Assembly (NCBI GenBank): GCA_031368215.1
Contig: JANLRD010000028.1
Span: 1 to 64,000, forward strand
Length of the DNA: 64,000 nt
Direction of reading: 5' to 3'
Source: JANLQX01 sp031368215
GTDB taxonomy: Bacteria; Actinomycetota; Acidimicrobiia; Acidimicrobiales; JANYDT01
Below are positions 33,785 to 42,273 of the stretch, piece by piece (positions within the stretch are counted from its first letter, which is position 1; each line of letters begins with the position of its first letter). The position numbers and the translations under genes were made by a program. The notes below the pieces were generated by a model that saw nothing but the letters and a program-made list of their open reading frames with translations, had not been told where the DNA came from and searched no databases.

Positions 33785-35416
33785 ATGTCAGCAACAGATC
33801 TCACCGCTGCCGCGGCGGTCGTCGACACCTGCCGGTCCGTCGTCGACACCGCCCTTCGCCATCTGGCCTCGTCCATGGGGGACGGTGCCCGCGCGGATGC
33901 CATCGTCGACGCCAACCAGCAAGTCGTCTACGACATCGCCCATGCCGCAGCGGCGGTCGAAAACGCCCGGGCCGTGTTGGACTACGGCAACAAGGGTGTG
34001 CTTGAGGCGCGCATCACGTGCGCGTTCGTGGCCGAGGCGGCGTATGACGTTGCCTCTCGCACCTGGGGCCGCGAATCTGAGTGGGGAATCGACGAGACCA
34101 CCCTCGACGTGACCCGTTCGTTCGTCGCGACGTACCGCTCCCCCACATTCCTGGCGTCGCTCCACGACGACATGAAGGGCAGCCTCGGCGGACCACGACA
34201 TCTCGACCCGGACTACGAAATGGTGGCCGACACCTTCCGCCGCTTCGCCGACGAACAGGTCCGCGAACGCGCGGAGCACGTACACCGCCACAACGACGAT
34301 GTGCCCGAGGAGGTCATCGCCGGCCTGGCTGAAATGGGCGGCTTCGGCCTATCCGTGCCGGAGGAATACGGGGGCTTCTCCACCGGCGACAGTGGTGAGT
34401 ACGTCGGCATGGTCGTCGCCACGGAGGAGCTGTCAAGGGGATCACTCGGCATCGGCGGATCCCTCATCACCCGACCCGAGATCCTCACCCGGGCGCTCGT
34501 CCGCGGTGGTACACCGGAGCAGAAGCAATCCTGGCTGCCCCGCGTCGCAACCGCCGAAGTCATGGGTGCAGTTGCCGTCACCGAGCCCGACTACGGCTCC
34601 GATGTCGCTGGCATCAAGGTCACCGCCACGCTCTCCACCGAGGGTACCCATTACGTCATCAACGGCGTGAAGACGTGGTGCACGTTCGGTGCGCGCGCGA
34701 ACGTGCTGCTCCTCCTTGCCCGCACCGACCCGGACCGCTCGAAGACGCACCGGGGACTGTCGCTGTTCATCGTCGAAAAGCCCATCGGTGACTCCCACGG
34801 CTTCGTGTTCGACCAGCCCGAGGGCGGCCGTATGGAAGGACGCCCGATCGACACGCTGGGATATCGAGGCATGCATTCCTACGAGATTGCACTCGTTGGA
34901 TGGCGGGTGCCGAAGGAGAACCTCATCGGCGAGGAGAGCGGTCTCGGCAAGGGCTTCTACTTCCAGATGGAGGGCTTCGAGAACGGACGGCTCCAGACCG
35001 CAGCGCGTGCCGTCGGACTCATGCAGGCGGCCTACGAAGCGGCCGTTGCCTACGCCGACAACCGGGTGGTGTTCGGCAACAACATCGGCGAGTACCAGTT
35101 GACCAAGGTCAAGCTCGCCCGCATGGCCGTCGTGATCCAGGCGGCCCGACAGTTCTCCTACGTTGTCGCCAACCTCATGGGCAAGGGCGAGGGAGCGATG
35201 GAAGCGTCAATGGTCAAGGCCTATGTGTGCCGGGCTGCCGAATGGGTTACCCGCGAGGCGATGCAGATCCACGGCGGCATGGGCTACGCCGAGGAATACC
35301 CGGTGTCGCGCTACTTCGTCGATGCCCGCGTGCTCTCGATCTTCGAAGGAGCCGACGAGACGCTCTGCCTGAAGGTCATCGCCCGGAAGCTCCTCGAGGG
35401 CGTCGGCACGAAGTAG
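33785..35416 (+). CDS. Long acyl-CoA dehydrogenase, (2S)-methylsuccinyl-CoA dehydrogenase-like
   Basis: 543 residues from ATG 33785. Standard acyl-CoA dehydrogenase blocks occupy the last 400 residues (AVTEPDYGSDVAG, YVINGVKTWCTFG, QIHGGMGYAEEYPVSRYFVDARVLSIFEGADET). An unusual N-terminal helical extension of about 140 residues matches the architecture of Mcd, which oxidises (2S)-methylsuccinyl-CoA to mesaconyl-CoA in the ethylmalonyl-CoA pathway. Crotonyl-CoA carboxylase/reductase and the mutase are not in the window. Other long acyl-CoA dehydrogenases are possible. Confidence 0.78.
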   Translation: MSATDLTAAAAVVDTCRSVVDTALRHLASSMGDGARADAIVDANQQVVYDIAHAAAAVENARAVLDYGNKGVLEARITCAFVAEAAYDVASRTWGRESEWGIDETTLDVTRSFVATYRSPTFLASLHDDMKGSLGGPRHLDPDYEMVADTFRRFADEQVRERAEHVHRHNDDVPEEVIAGLAEMGGFGLSVPEEYGGFSTGDSGEYVGMVVATEELSRGSLGIGGSLITRPEILTRALVRGGTPEQKQSWLPRVATAEVMGAVAVTEPDYGSDVAGIKVTATLSTEGTHYVINGVKTWCTFGARANVLLLLARTDPDRSKTHRGLSLFIVEKPIGDSHGFVFDQPEGGRMEGRPIDTLGYRGMHSYEIALVGWRVPKENLIGEESGLGKGFYFQMEGFENGRLQTAARAVGLMQAAYEAAVAYADNRVVFGNNIGEYQLTKVKLARMAVVIQAARQFSYVVANLMGKGEGAMEASMVKAYVCRAAEWVTREAMQIHGGMGYAEEYPVSRYFVDARVLSIFEGADETLCLKVIARKLLEGVGTK

Positions 35417-35455
35417 GCCTGGTCCGTCGGGCGGCGTCAACCGTCCGACTGTCGG

Positions 35456-36334
35456 TCAGGAGAGTTCGGGGACCTGGAGCTGTCCGAGCGCGTCGAGCCG
35501 GCGTCGCCATTCCTTCTGTGCCCCCGACCCCTCCCGGGTCCGCGCCAGCAGAGAGAACATCTGCGCGCGTACGAGGGCGAGAACCGCGTCGGGCGACCAC
35601 CCGAGCATCGCCAGCCGGTCTGGTCGATAGCCGTCGACAAAGGAGTCCCACACACCTTCGGGCGCACGCCGGAAGGTGAGCGACCACCAGATCCACGCCG
35701 CGTCCGCCAGCGGGTTGCCGTAGCCAGCGAACTCCCAGTCGATCAGGCCGACGAGTTGACCCTCGTCCCAGAGCGTGTTGTGGAAACCCGCATCTCCGTG
35801 CACCAGTGACAGACCGGAACGCAATGCCGGGTGCGTGAAGGCAACATTCGTGACGAGATCAACCGGTCGGTCGGCGGCCCAACGGGCGGAGAGGTCGATC
35901 TCGAGATCAGCCGGAACGTCCGCGGGGCTCAACGTGGTCTCGTGCACCACGCTGAACACCCGCCCGAGCTGGCGTGCGCAGAGCTCCAACTCGTCGACGT
36001 CGCTTCGCTGAATGAGGCTCAAACCCGACTCCGCGTCGATCGCACCGACCACGAGCACGGTCCACTCGTCGTCGTCGTCGGCTCCGTAACCACGCAGCAC
36101 CGGGACGGGTAGATCGGACGCGCTGAGGAACCGCAAGAACTCCGTTTCCCGTCGAAGATCTGCGCGCTTACGGGAGTCGCTGTTCGCCTTGACCACGACC
36201 GGGTCGCCGTCGAGGGTGGTGAAGAAGGTGGTGTTGGAGTATCCGCCCACGGTAGGACGTACCCTTCCGACATCGCCGAATCGGGCCAGCACAGCGCGCA
36301 CCGGAGCCGGAACGACAATCGCGAGTTGTGACAT
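35456..36334 (-). CDS. APH-fold phosphotransferase family protein
   Basis: 292 residues. Kinase-like motifs: VGGYSNTTFFTTLDGDPVVVKA (nucleotide loop and Lys), LSLVHGDAGFHNTLWDEG (catalytic Asp, metal-binding Asn) and GLIDWEFAGYGNPLADAAW. It belongs to the broad choline/aminoglycoside/homoserine kinase-like group; substrate unknown. It lies 12 bases downstream of ddl on the same strand, and may be co-transcribed with it. Confidence 0.86.
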   Translation of the reverse strand: MSQLAIVVPAPVRAVLARFGDVGRVRPTVGGYSNTTFFTTLDGDPVVVKANSDSRKRADLRRETEFLRFLSASDLPVPVLRGYGADDDDEWTVLVVGAIDAESGLSLIQRSDVDELELCARQLGRVFSVVHETTLSPADVPADLEIDLSARWAADRPVDLVTNVAFTHPALRSGLSLVHGDAGFHNTLWDEGQLVGLIDWEFAGYGNPLADAAWIWWSLTFRRAPEGVWDSFVDGYRPDRLAMLGWSPDAVLALVRAQMFSLLARTREGSGAQKEWRRRLDALGQLQVPELS

Positions 36335-36346
36335 CAGCCGCGCTAC

Positions 36347-37489
36347 TCAGCCGAACCTGGAGCGGCCGACGCGACCTCGTCGGCGCCTGAATCGGGAATC
36401 GGCGAGCTCGATAAGACGCTCGACGAGCTGGGCATGCGTGACGCCCGCAGCCTCCCAGAGTTTGGGATACATCGAGATCGGCGTGAAGCCCGGAATGGTG
36501 TTCGCCTCGTTGATCACCCACCCCCGTCCGTCTCCCCCCGTCGATCCGTCATCGAGGAAGAAGTCGATGCGCGCCATGCCCTCGCACCGCAGCGCCCGAT
36601 ACGCGAGCTCGGCGAGGCGCTGTCCCTCGAGCACATCCGTGGGCGAAATCGCAGCAGGGATGGCGTAGTTCGCACTCGCATTCACGTATTTGTCCTCGTA
36701 GTCGTAGAAGGAGGCGCCCGGGAAGATCTCACCCGGAGCAGACACCTCGACGACTTCGTTACCCATCACGGCGAACTCGATCTCTCGGCCGCGTATCGCT
36801 TCCTCGACCACGACCGTGTCGTCGAAGCGCATTGCGTCGGCCAAGGAGTCACGGAACTCCTCAGGTCCGACTGCCTTCGACACGCCCACCGACGAGCCCA
36901 TGTTCGCCGGTTTCACGAACACCGGCCAGCCGATTCCTAATGCGACATCCGACGTGAACGAGGCGATCGCGGCGGTATCGGCGAGCTCCCAAGAACGGCG
37001 GGCCAGCCACTTCGCCTGCGGGATCCCGACGGCAGCAAGCATCACCTTCGCTACGGCTTTGTCCATGGATAACGCAGAGCCGAGAACCCCGGGCCCGACG
37101 TACGGGACGTCGGCCAACTCCAGGAGCCCCTGCACCGTGCCGTCCTCGCCGTTCGGCCCGTGCAACACCGGAATGACGACGGGCAACGAGTCGATCGAGA
37201 GGTCGTCCGCTGCACCCGCTGCGGGAAGGGTTGCGGTCGGGCTCGTGGCGGCGCCGCCGATCTCCACCTGAACAATCGACTCGGTGCCGGGAACGCGTCG
37301 ATGGAGCGCGAGCGCGGAGTCGCTCACCGACCACGCGCCATCCGGCGATATTCCGATCGGCAAGACATCGAACTTGGCCGGGTCGAGCGCACGGAGGAAC
37401 GTAACCGCAGACATGCGCGAGACATCGTGCTCAGCCGAGCGCCCACCGAACAACAGCACAATTCGGCGGCGAACCGGAGCGTCGCTCAT
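36347..37489 (-). CDS. ddl: D-alanine--D-alanine ligase
   Basis: 380 residues from ATG 37489, ATGA-coupled to the upstream membrane gene. ATP-grasp ligase that makes the D-Ala-D-Ala unit of peptidoglycan precursors. Motifs: N-terminal LLFGGRSAEHDVS, HGPNGEDGTVQGLLELADVPYVG, lysine-containing FVKPANMGSSVGVS, and the metal site RIDFFLDD...VINEANTIPGFTPISMYPKLW. The residues that usually mark D-Ala (not D-Lac) specificity lie near FYDYEDKYV. The C-terminus is an Arg-rich tail. Confidence 0.95.
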   Translation of the reverse strand: MSDAPVRRRIVLLFGGRSAEHDVSRMSAVTFLRALDPAKFDVLPIGISPDGAWSVSDSALALHRRVPGTESIVQVEIGGAATSPTATLPAAGAADDLSIDSLPVVIPVLHGPNGEDGTVQGLLELADVPYVGPGVLGSALSMDKAVAKVMLAAVGIPQAKWLARRSWELADTAAIASFTSDVALGIGWPVFVKPANMGSSVGVSKAVGPEEFRDSLADAMRFDDTVVVEEAIRGREIEFAVMGNEVVEVSAPGEIFPGASFYDYEDKYVNASANYAIPAAISPTDVLEGQRLAELAYRALRCEGMARIDFFLDDGSTGGDGRGWVINEANTIPGFTPISMYPKLWEAAGVTHAQLVERLIELADSRFRRRRGRVGRSRFG

Positions 37490-37890
37490 GTGGTTCCCAC
37501 GAGAACCGCCCGAATACCGAGACCCATGATGAACAGGCCACCGAAGCCGTAGAGCAGATACAGCTTGTGGCGGAGCTGATACCGGTAGGCGTAGAGAAAG
37601 CCCACGGCGATGATGGCGACGAAGCCGTAGAACATGTGGAACTGGGGCGGGGTGATCTTCTCGTTCGTGTAGAGGATCACGCCGAGGATCACCTGGACGA
37701 ACACCGAGACCTGCACGAACACGGTGAACCACCACAGCGCACGCGTGCGCAGTGCTTCGACCCGATGCGCGGCCAGGGCCCAAACGCCGGCCATCGCATT
37801 ACCGATGATCATCATCCACGCCCACGCCTTGTGGAAGGGCAACAGCGTCGCCAGAACCGATGCGACGGGGAGAAGCGATGACACGGTCAC
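37486..37890 (-). CDS. Four-helix membrane protein of unknown function
   Basis: 134 residues from GTG 37890 (GTG 37884 is possible; the frame is open to 38085 through a repeat and is not thought to be translated there). About four hydrophobic helices: LLPVASVLATLLPF, WAWMMIIGNAMAGVWALAA, LWWFTVFVQVSVFVQVILGVILY, and FYGFVAIIAVGFLYAYRY. A final helix and short tail end in GIRAVLVGTT. No family is recognised with confidence. Its TGA overlaps the ddl ATG, so it is expressed with ddl and may act at the membrane in envelope synthesis. Confidence 0.75.
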   Translation of the reverse strand: MTVSSLLPVASVLATLLPFHKAWAWMMIIGNAMAGVWALAAHRVEALRTRALWWFTVFVQVSVFVQVILGVILYTNEKITPPQFHMFYGFVAIIAVGFLYAYRYQLRHKLYLLYGFGGLFIMGLGIRAVLVGTT

Positions 37891-37935
37891 GAACCTACCC
37901 CGTGGTTCGGCCGGGGTGGTGAGAACACCCGCCAC

Positions 37936-37970
37936 GCGAGCAGCGAAGCGCAGCGGAGCAGCGCAGCACC
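37936..37970 (-). repeat. GC-rich intergenic repeat, copy C
   Basis: On the minus strand it reads GGTGCTGCGCTGCTCCGCTG and continues to CTGCTCGC, matching copies A (24933) and B (58957). It lies in the divergent gap between the four-helix membrane gene and the PPOX gene. An 11-bp direct repeat CTACCCCGTGG flanks it (around 37896 and 37984). Confidence 0.55.
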
Positions 37971-38021
37971 AGAGCAGCAGAGCTACCCCGTGGAACTGGT
38001 CGCAGTAGTACCGTTCGGCGC

Positions 38022-38429
38022 ATGAGCATCCCCGTCGAGGTCGAAGCCCTGTCCGAAACGGTCGCGCGATACGGTCCCGAGACATTCCTCCTCACCACCG
38101 GCGCCGACGGTCGCCCGCACGCAACCCACGTCGTCGTCGAGATCGACGGCGCGATACTCCGCTGCGGCATCGGTCGTCGGACCGCTCGCAACGCCACTGA
38201 GCAGCCGCTCGTGTCCTTCCTGTGGCCACCGGCCGAACCCGGCGGGTACAGCCTGATCGTCGATGGGGAGATCGTGATCGAGCGCGCGGACGAGGAGCGC
38301 GTCGGCGCCATCACCGCGACCAAGGCGGTGTTGCACCGCCCGGCAGTCAACGCACTCACCAAGGAGCCCGCCAACGGATCCGACTGCGTTCGCGTCGCCG
38401 CGCCCGGTACCGGCTCGGTGGGATCGTGA
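38022..38429 (+). CDS. PPOX-class (split-barrel flavin/F420) family protein
   Basis: 135 residues. The split beta-barrel pattern of pyridoxamine-phosphate-oxidase-like proteins is seen in FLLTTGADGRPHATHVVVEIDG, RCGIGRRTARNATEQPLVSFLW and YSLIVDGEIVIE. Cofactor (FMN, F420 or haem) and substrate are not evident. The stop overlaps the start of the aldo/keto reductase (GTGA), so the two form a translationally coupled pair. Confidence 0.8.
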   Translation: MSIPVEVEALSETVARYGPETFLLTTGADGRPHATHVVVEIDGAILRCGIGRRTARNATEQPLVSFLWPPAEPGGYSLIVDGEIVIERADEERVGAITATKAVLHRPAVNALTKEPANGSDCVRVAAPGTGSVGS

Positions 38430-39415
38430 AGCACACGTCGCTCGGTCGGACCGGGCTCCAGGTGTCGAGAATCTGTCTGGGCACGATGACGTTCGGCAAC
38501 CAGTGCGATGAGGAGGCGTCGCGGGCGATTCTCGATCACGCTCTCGAACTCGGAATCAACTTCATCGACACCGCGGACATGTATCCCGCATCGGGCCCCG
38601 ACAGTGTCGGTGAGACCGAACGCATCATCGGTCGCTGGATGACGGGGCGGCGCGACGAGGTCGTGCTCGCCACAAAGTTCTGGGCGCCAATGGGACCTCA
38701 GCGCTGGCAGCGCGGCGGTGGTCGACGCCACATCATCGAAGCGGTCGAGGGCTCGCTCCGGCGACTGGGCACCGACACGATTGACCTCTACCAGATCCAT
38801 TTCCCCGATCGAGCGACGCCGACCGACGAGACCCTGGGCGCGCTCGACGACCTGATCCGCCAGGGAAAAGTGCATTACATCGGGTGCTCGAACTTCCCCG
38901 CGTGGATGCTCGCCCGTGCCCTCGGACGCAGCGAGGTGCTCCGAGTAGCCCGCTATGACTCCGTCCAACCTCGCTACAACCTGCTCTTCAGATCATTCGA
39001 GCGCGACCTGTTCGAGCTGTGCGTTGAAGACAACGTCGGCGTGATCCCTTACAACCCGCTTGCCGGGGGACTCCTCACGGGAAAGCACGGGCGCGACGCC
39101 CCCGAAGCGGGATCGAGGTTCACACTCGCGGGTGGGCAGGGCGACCGTTACAAGGAGCGCTATTGGAACGACCGGCTCCACGATGCGGTCGACGCGATCC
39201 GTCCCCTCGCCGCCCAAGCCGGGATCTCGATGGCGCAACTGGCCATCGCCTGGGTACTCGAAAACCCTGCCATCACTGCGCCGATCGTCGGCGCCACACG
39301 TCCTGCTCAGCTCGACGATGCTGCCGCAGCGGTGGCATCGGGCCTCGACGCCGGTCTGAAGGCCACGCTGGACCAGCTCACCGACGAGTTCCGGCTGGTC
39401 GACGCCGACCGCTGA
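38426..39415 (+). CDS. Aldo/keto reductase
   Basis: 329 residues from GTG 38426, coupled to the PPOX gene. Tetrad residues are visible: Asp/Tyr in FIDTADMYPASG, Lys in LATKFWAPMG, His in YQIHFPDRATP. The C-terminal segment APIVGATRPAQLDDA binds the 2'-phosphate of NADP(H) in the family. The long loop with a Trp-Gln-Arg-Gly-Gly stretch after ATKFW is typical of the YajO/AKR12-like branch. Substrate unknown. Confidence 0.92.
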   Translation: MKHTSLGRTGLQVSRICLGTMTFGNQCDEEASRAILDHALELGINFIDTADMYPASGPDSVGETERIIGRWMTGRRDEVVLATKFWAPMGPQRWQRGGGRRHIIEAVEGSLRRLGTDTIDLYQIHFPDRATPTDETLGALDDLIRQGKVHYIGCSNFPAWMLARALGRSEVLRVARYDSVQPRYNLLFRSFERDLFELCVEDNVGVIPYNPLAGGLLTGKHGRDAPEAGSRFTLAGGQGDRYKERYWNDRLHDAVDAIRPLAAQAGISMAQLAIAWVLENPAITAPIVGATRPAQLDDAAAAVASGLDAGLKATLDQLTDEFRLVDADR

Positions 39416-39479
39416 GTCCGTCCGCCGGTTACGTCCGGCGCCGGGCTTCGATCCCGGCCGGTACCGGCCGATCAGTAGC

Positions 39480-40040
39480 GTGGGCACCCGGTTTCTCATG
39501 TCACAGCTCGCCACCGCCCTCCACCTCATCCACTCCGCGTCAGCCGACCGAGCGTTGACGCTGGTCGGGATCGGCGGGCACGGAGGCGCCGGGAAGTCGA
39601 CGCTCTCGCTCGCCATCGAGGCGTCGCGCCCGCACGTGCAGGTTGTCCAGACGGACTCGTTCTGGAACGGCAGCCAGTTCGACCTTCCTCGACTTCGTCG
39701 CGAGGTCGTCGACGTCCTGCTGCGCGGGGACACGGCGACCTACGACGCGTGGGATTGGGCTTCGAGCTCAGTGGCGGGCCGGCTCGGGGTGGTCCCGACT
39801 GGTGTGGTCGTGATTGAGGGCGTCTGCGCGCTGCACGAGATGTTCCGCAACGACCTCGACGTGCGGATCTGGGTCGACGCGCCCTACGAGCTCCGGCTCA
39901 CCCGAGGCGTTGCACGAGACGGCGAGGCATCGCGCACCACCTGGACCGAGGTCTGGATGCCCTCAGAAGACGCCTACGTTGCCCGCGACAACCCACGCGC
40001 GTGCGCCCACATCGTCTTCGACGGCGCCATCCCCTACTGA
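39480..40040 (+). CDS. Uridine-kinase-like P-loop protein
   Basis: 186 residues from GTG 39480 (ATG 39498 is also possible). Walker A GIGGHGGAGKST at about 29-40, then VVQTDSFWNGSQFDLPRLRREV, TYDAWDWA, and VVVIEGVCALHEMF with the Walker-B-like strand. This is the layout of uridine kinases and related nucleoside or pantothenate kinases. Shorter than classical Udk (about 210). The substrate is inferred only. Its stop codon is the first element of the direct repeat at 40036. Confidence 0.84.
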   Translation: MGTRFLMSQLATALHLIHSASADRALTLVGIGGHGGAGKSTLSLAIEASRPHVQVVQTDSFWNGSQFDLPRLRREVVDVLLRGDTATYDAWDWASSSVAGRLGVVPTGVVVIEGVCALHEMFRNDLDVRIWVDAPYELRLTRGVARDGEASRTTWTEVWMPSEDAYVARDNPRACAHIVFDGAIPY

Positions 40041-40108
40041 CCATTCCATCGCCCGCAAGGGCGATTTCCCGGCTGAAACATGAGGGAAACCGCCGTAGCG
40101 GGCAATGA
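40036..40108 (+). repeat. 73-bp direct repeat, copy 1, left of the DUF559-like gene
   Basis: Matches 40976-41048 at 69 of 73 positions; the offset is exactly 940 bp. It starts at the ACTGA that contains the upstream stop codon. Inside are a 7-bp hairpin ATCGCCC-GCAA-GGGCGAT (GNRA-type loop), a second near-perfect 10-bp stem GCGATTTCCC / GGGAAACCGC, and terminal inverted ends CATCGCCCGC / GCGGGCAATG. Confidence 0.85.
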
Positions 40109-40227
40109 ACAACGCGCCAGGACGCCGATTCCGTCGGTGACAGACGTGTCGCTGTACTTACGCTCCCACCGAACGCCAATCTCGATTTCGCATCGCGAAC
40201 TGGCGCGATCGGCATCAGGAGAATCTT

Positions 40228-40980
40228 GTGCGCTCCACACCCCTGGCTCTGACCGGCCCAGCCGCCGCCGCGGCGTATCGCCTCGACGGGTTTCGTGATC
40301 TCGACTGGCCGTTGCGCTGGTGCGGACCGCGCTCGGGTTCGCATACGAACGAGGCCGTGCGAACGAGCAGGTGGAAGGAACCAGTGCTCATCGGAGAGGT
40401 CCATGTGGCTCCCATCGAGCTCGTCCTCCGGCACCTCGGCAATCATCCGGAGGACCTCCGCGTCGACAGCTTCACCCCCGAGCAGCGGATCGAACTCGCC
40501 CTTGAGCATGCACTTCGAGACGGGATGGTCTCCCTCGATGCCCTCGATGTTCGCGGAGCACGGAGCAAGGGCGACGCGCTACTCCGCTTGGCTCTGCTGC
40601 TTCGTGGAAATGAGCCGCCCACCGAGAGCTACGCCGAGACGCGGGCGGACCAATTCCTGCGCTCGCTCGGGTATTGGTGTTGGCGGCAAGTCCCGTTGGT
40701 CGGCGCAAACCATCGGGTCGACTTCGTTCTCCCCACTCGACCGTGTTCCAAGCGCCGTCCTCGGCCGGTGCAGTTTCGACCCGGTGATGGATTGATCATC
40801 GAGATCGACAGCCGCGAGTTCCACGAGAGGGCGTTCGAACGCGACCGCGCTCGCCAGACGAACTACGACCGGCTCGGCTATCGCTGGGTGGCGTTCACGC
40901 CGAACCAGATCGATCGGTCACCACTTCTCGTCGCCCAGACGATCGAGGCCGTCCGACACGGCGGTCGGCGCAGCGACTGA
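40228..40980 (+). CDS. DUF559-like (PD-(D/E)XK fold) protein between direct repeats
   Basis: 250 residues from GTG 40228, with AGGAG eight bases upstream. Paralogue of the gene at 1888-2718. Segments: LDGFRDLDWPLRWC, IELVLRHLGNHPEDL, PEQRIELALEHALRDG, PPTESYAETRADQFLRSLGYWCWRQVP, then VDFVL and IIEIDSREFHERAFERDRARQ, which resemble the Vsr/DUF559 nuclease core with an intact Asp and Glu-x-Asp. Such proteins often carry an AbiEi-antitoxin-like front part; function is unproven. The gene plus one repeat forms a 940-bp unit inserted between the uridine-kinase-like gene and the racemase, suggestive of a mobile or duplicated cassette. Confidence 0.78.
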   Translation: MRSTPLALTGPAAAAAYRLDGFRDLDWPLRWCGPRSGSHTNEAVRTSRWKEPVLIGEVHVAPIELVLRHLGNHPEDLRVDSFTPEQRIELALEHALRDGMVSLDALDVRGARSKGDALLRLALLLRGNEPPTESYAETRADQFLRSLGYWCWRQVPLVGANHRVDFVLPTRPCSKRRPRPVQFRPGDGLIIEIDSREFHERAFERDRARQTNYDRLGYRWVAFTPNQIDRSPLLVAQTIEAVRHGGRRSD

Positions 40981-41048
40981 CCATGCCATCGCCCCCAAGG
41001 GCGATTTCCCGGCTGAAACATGAGGGAAACCGCCGAAGCGGGCGATGA
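40976..41048 (+). repeat. 73-bp direct repeat, copy 2, right of the DUF559-like gene
   Basis: Again begins at ACTGA, here the stop of the DUF559-like gene. In this copy the 3' end reads GGGCGAT, so the 5' ATCGCCC can pair either with the near GGGCGAT or with the distal one, giving mutually exclusive stems. A further hairpin GCGGGCG / CGCCCGC (41038-41068) overlaps its end and may terminate both convergent transcripts. Confidence 0.85.
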
Positions 41049-41072
41049 AACCCCAGTTGGGCGCCCGCAGTC

Positions 41073-42218
41073 CTACTTGACGGCGCCCGTCGAGCGGAGA
41101 TGCTCGATGGCAGGGGCGTCGTATCCGGCGAGCGTGAGCACGTCGGCCGTGTGCTGCCCGGGGTGCGACGGCGGCGACGAGATCACGGGGACGGTGCGGC
41201 TGAAACGCGGCGCCGGTGCGGGCTGGATGACACCGGCGACCTCGACGAACGTCGAACGAGCCACGTTGTGCGGGTGCATCGGAGCTTCTGCGATCGAGAG
41301 AACCGGGGCGAAGCAGACGTCGGAATGCTCCATCAGGGCGCACCATTCGGCGCGCGTCTTCGTGCGGAAGAGGACCTGCAGCTTCATCTTCAGCGCCGGC
41401 CATTGTGAACGATCCATCTGCGCATCCCACTCAGCGCCCTCCAGCTGAGCGAGACGGCGAAGCTCGGCATAGAACTGCGGTTCGATCGATCCCAGGGAGA
41501 TGTACGTCCCATCGGCGCACTCGTACACGTCGTAGAAGTGGGCACCGGTGTCGAGGAGGTTCGTGCCCCGCTCCGGACGCCACGCACCCATGGCCGTCAT
41601 CGCGTGGAACATCGTCATCAACGTCGCTGCGCCGTCGACCATTGCCGCGTCGACGACCTGTCCCTTGCCGGAACGGTGCGCTTCAAGGATCCCGCACACA
41701 AGGCCGAAGGCGAGGAACATCCCGCCACCTCCGAAGTCACCGACGAGGTTGAGCGGAGGCACCGGTGCGTGTCCGAACCGGCCGATCGGCTCCAGCGCAC
41801 CGGCCAGAGCGATGTAGTTGATGTCGTGACCGGACGCCTGTGCGTAGGGACCCGTCTGGCCCCAGCCGGTCATCCGTCCATAGACGAGCTTCGGATTTCG
41901 GGCGAGACAGTCGTCCGGACCGACGCCGAGCCGCTCGGTGACGCCGGGACGGAAGCCCTCGAACAACGCGTCAGCCTTTTCGACCAGACGCATGACCACT
42001 TCGACGCCTTCAGGGTTCTTCAGGTCGACACCGATGGACAGGCGTCCGCGATTGGAGATGTCCTTGGGCGGTTTCGCCGGATCACCGCCGCGTACCGCTT
42101 GGGATCGTTCGATCCGGATCACGGTGGCGCCCATGTCCGAGAGGAGCATGCCGGCGAAGGGGCCGGGGCCGATTCCGGCGAGTTCGATGATCGTGATTCC
42201 GGACAGTGGGCCACTCAT
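41073..42218 (-). CDS. Alpha-methylacyl-CoA racemase (CaiB/BaiF family)
   Basis: 381 residues from ATG 42218. Interconverts (R)- and (S)-2-methylacyl-CoA in branched-chain lipid or sterol side-chain degradation. Family start LSGITIIELAGIGPGPFAGMLLSDMGA. Catalytic residues known for the mycobacterial racemase (His126, Asp156, Glu241) align with His131 (ASGHDINY), Asp161 (NLVGDFGGGG) and a Glu in IEPQFYAEL, so this is a racemase, not a CoA-transferase. Stand-alone, convergent with the DUF559-like unit. Confidence 0.92.
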   Translation of the reverse strand: MSGPLSGITIIELAGIGPGPFAGMLLSDMGATVIRIERSQAVRGGDPAKPPKDISNRGRLSIGVDLKNPEGVEVVMRLVEKADALFEGFRPGVTERLGVGPDDCLARNPKLVYGRMTGWGQTGPYAQASGHDINYIALAGALEPIGRFGHAPVPPLNLVGDFGGGGMFLAFGLVCGILEAHRSGKGQVVDAAMVDGAATLMTMFHAMTAMGAWRPERGTNLLDTGAHFYDVYECADGTYISLGSIEPQFYAELRRLAQLEGAEWDAQMDRSQWPALKMKLQVLFRTKTRAEWCALMEHSDVCFAPVLSIAEAPMHPHNVARSTFVEVAGVIQPAPAPRFSRTVPVISSPPSHPGQHTADVLTLAGYDAPAIEHLRSTGAVK

Positions 42219-42273
42219 GGCATCCACTCTCGACGAGCGCACGCGCCCCGAGCAAGTCCGGTCGACGCTGCGG

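Noticed and set aside
40036..41068. The gene-plus-repeat unit as an integron cassette with an attC site
   Set aside because: The position after the stop codon and the hairpins fit, but copy 1 has no GTTRRRY core. The only match, GTTGGGC, lies beyond copy 2 and outside the repeat. No integrase or other cassettes are in view.
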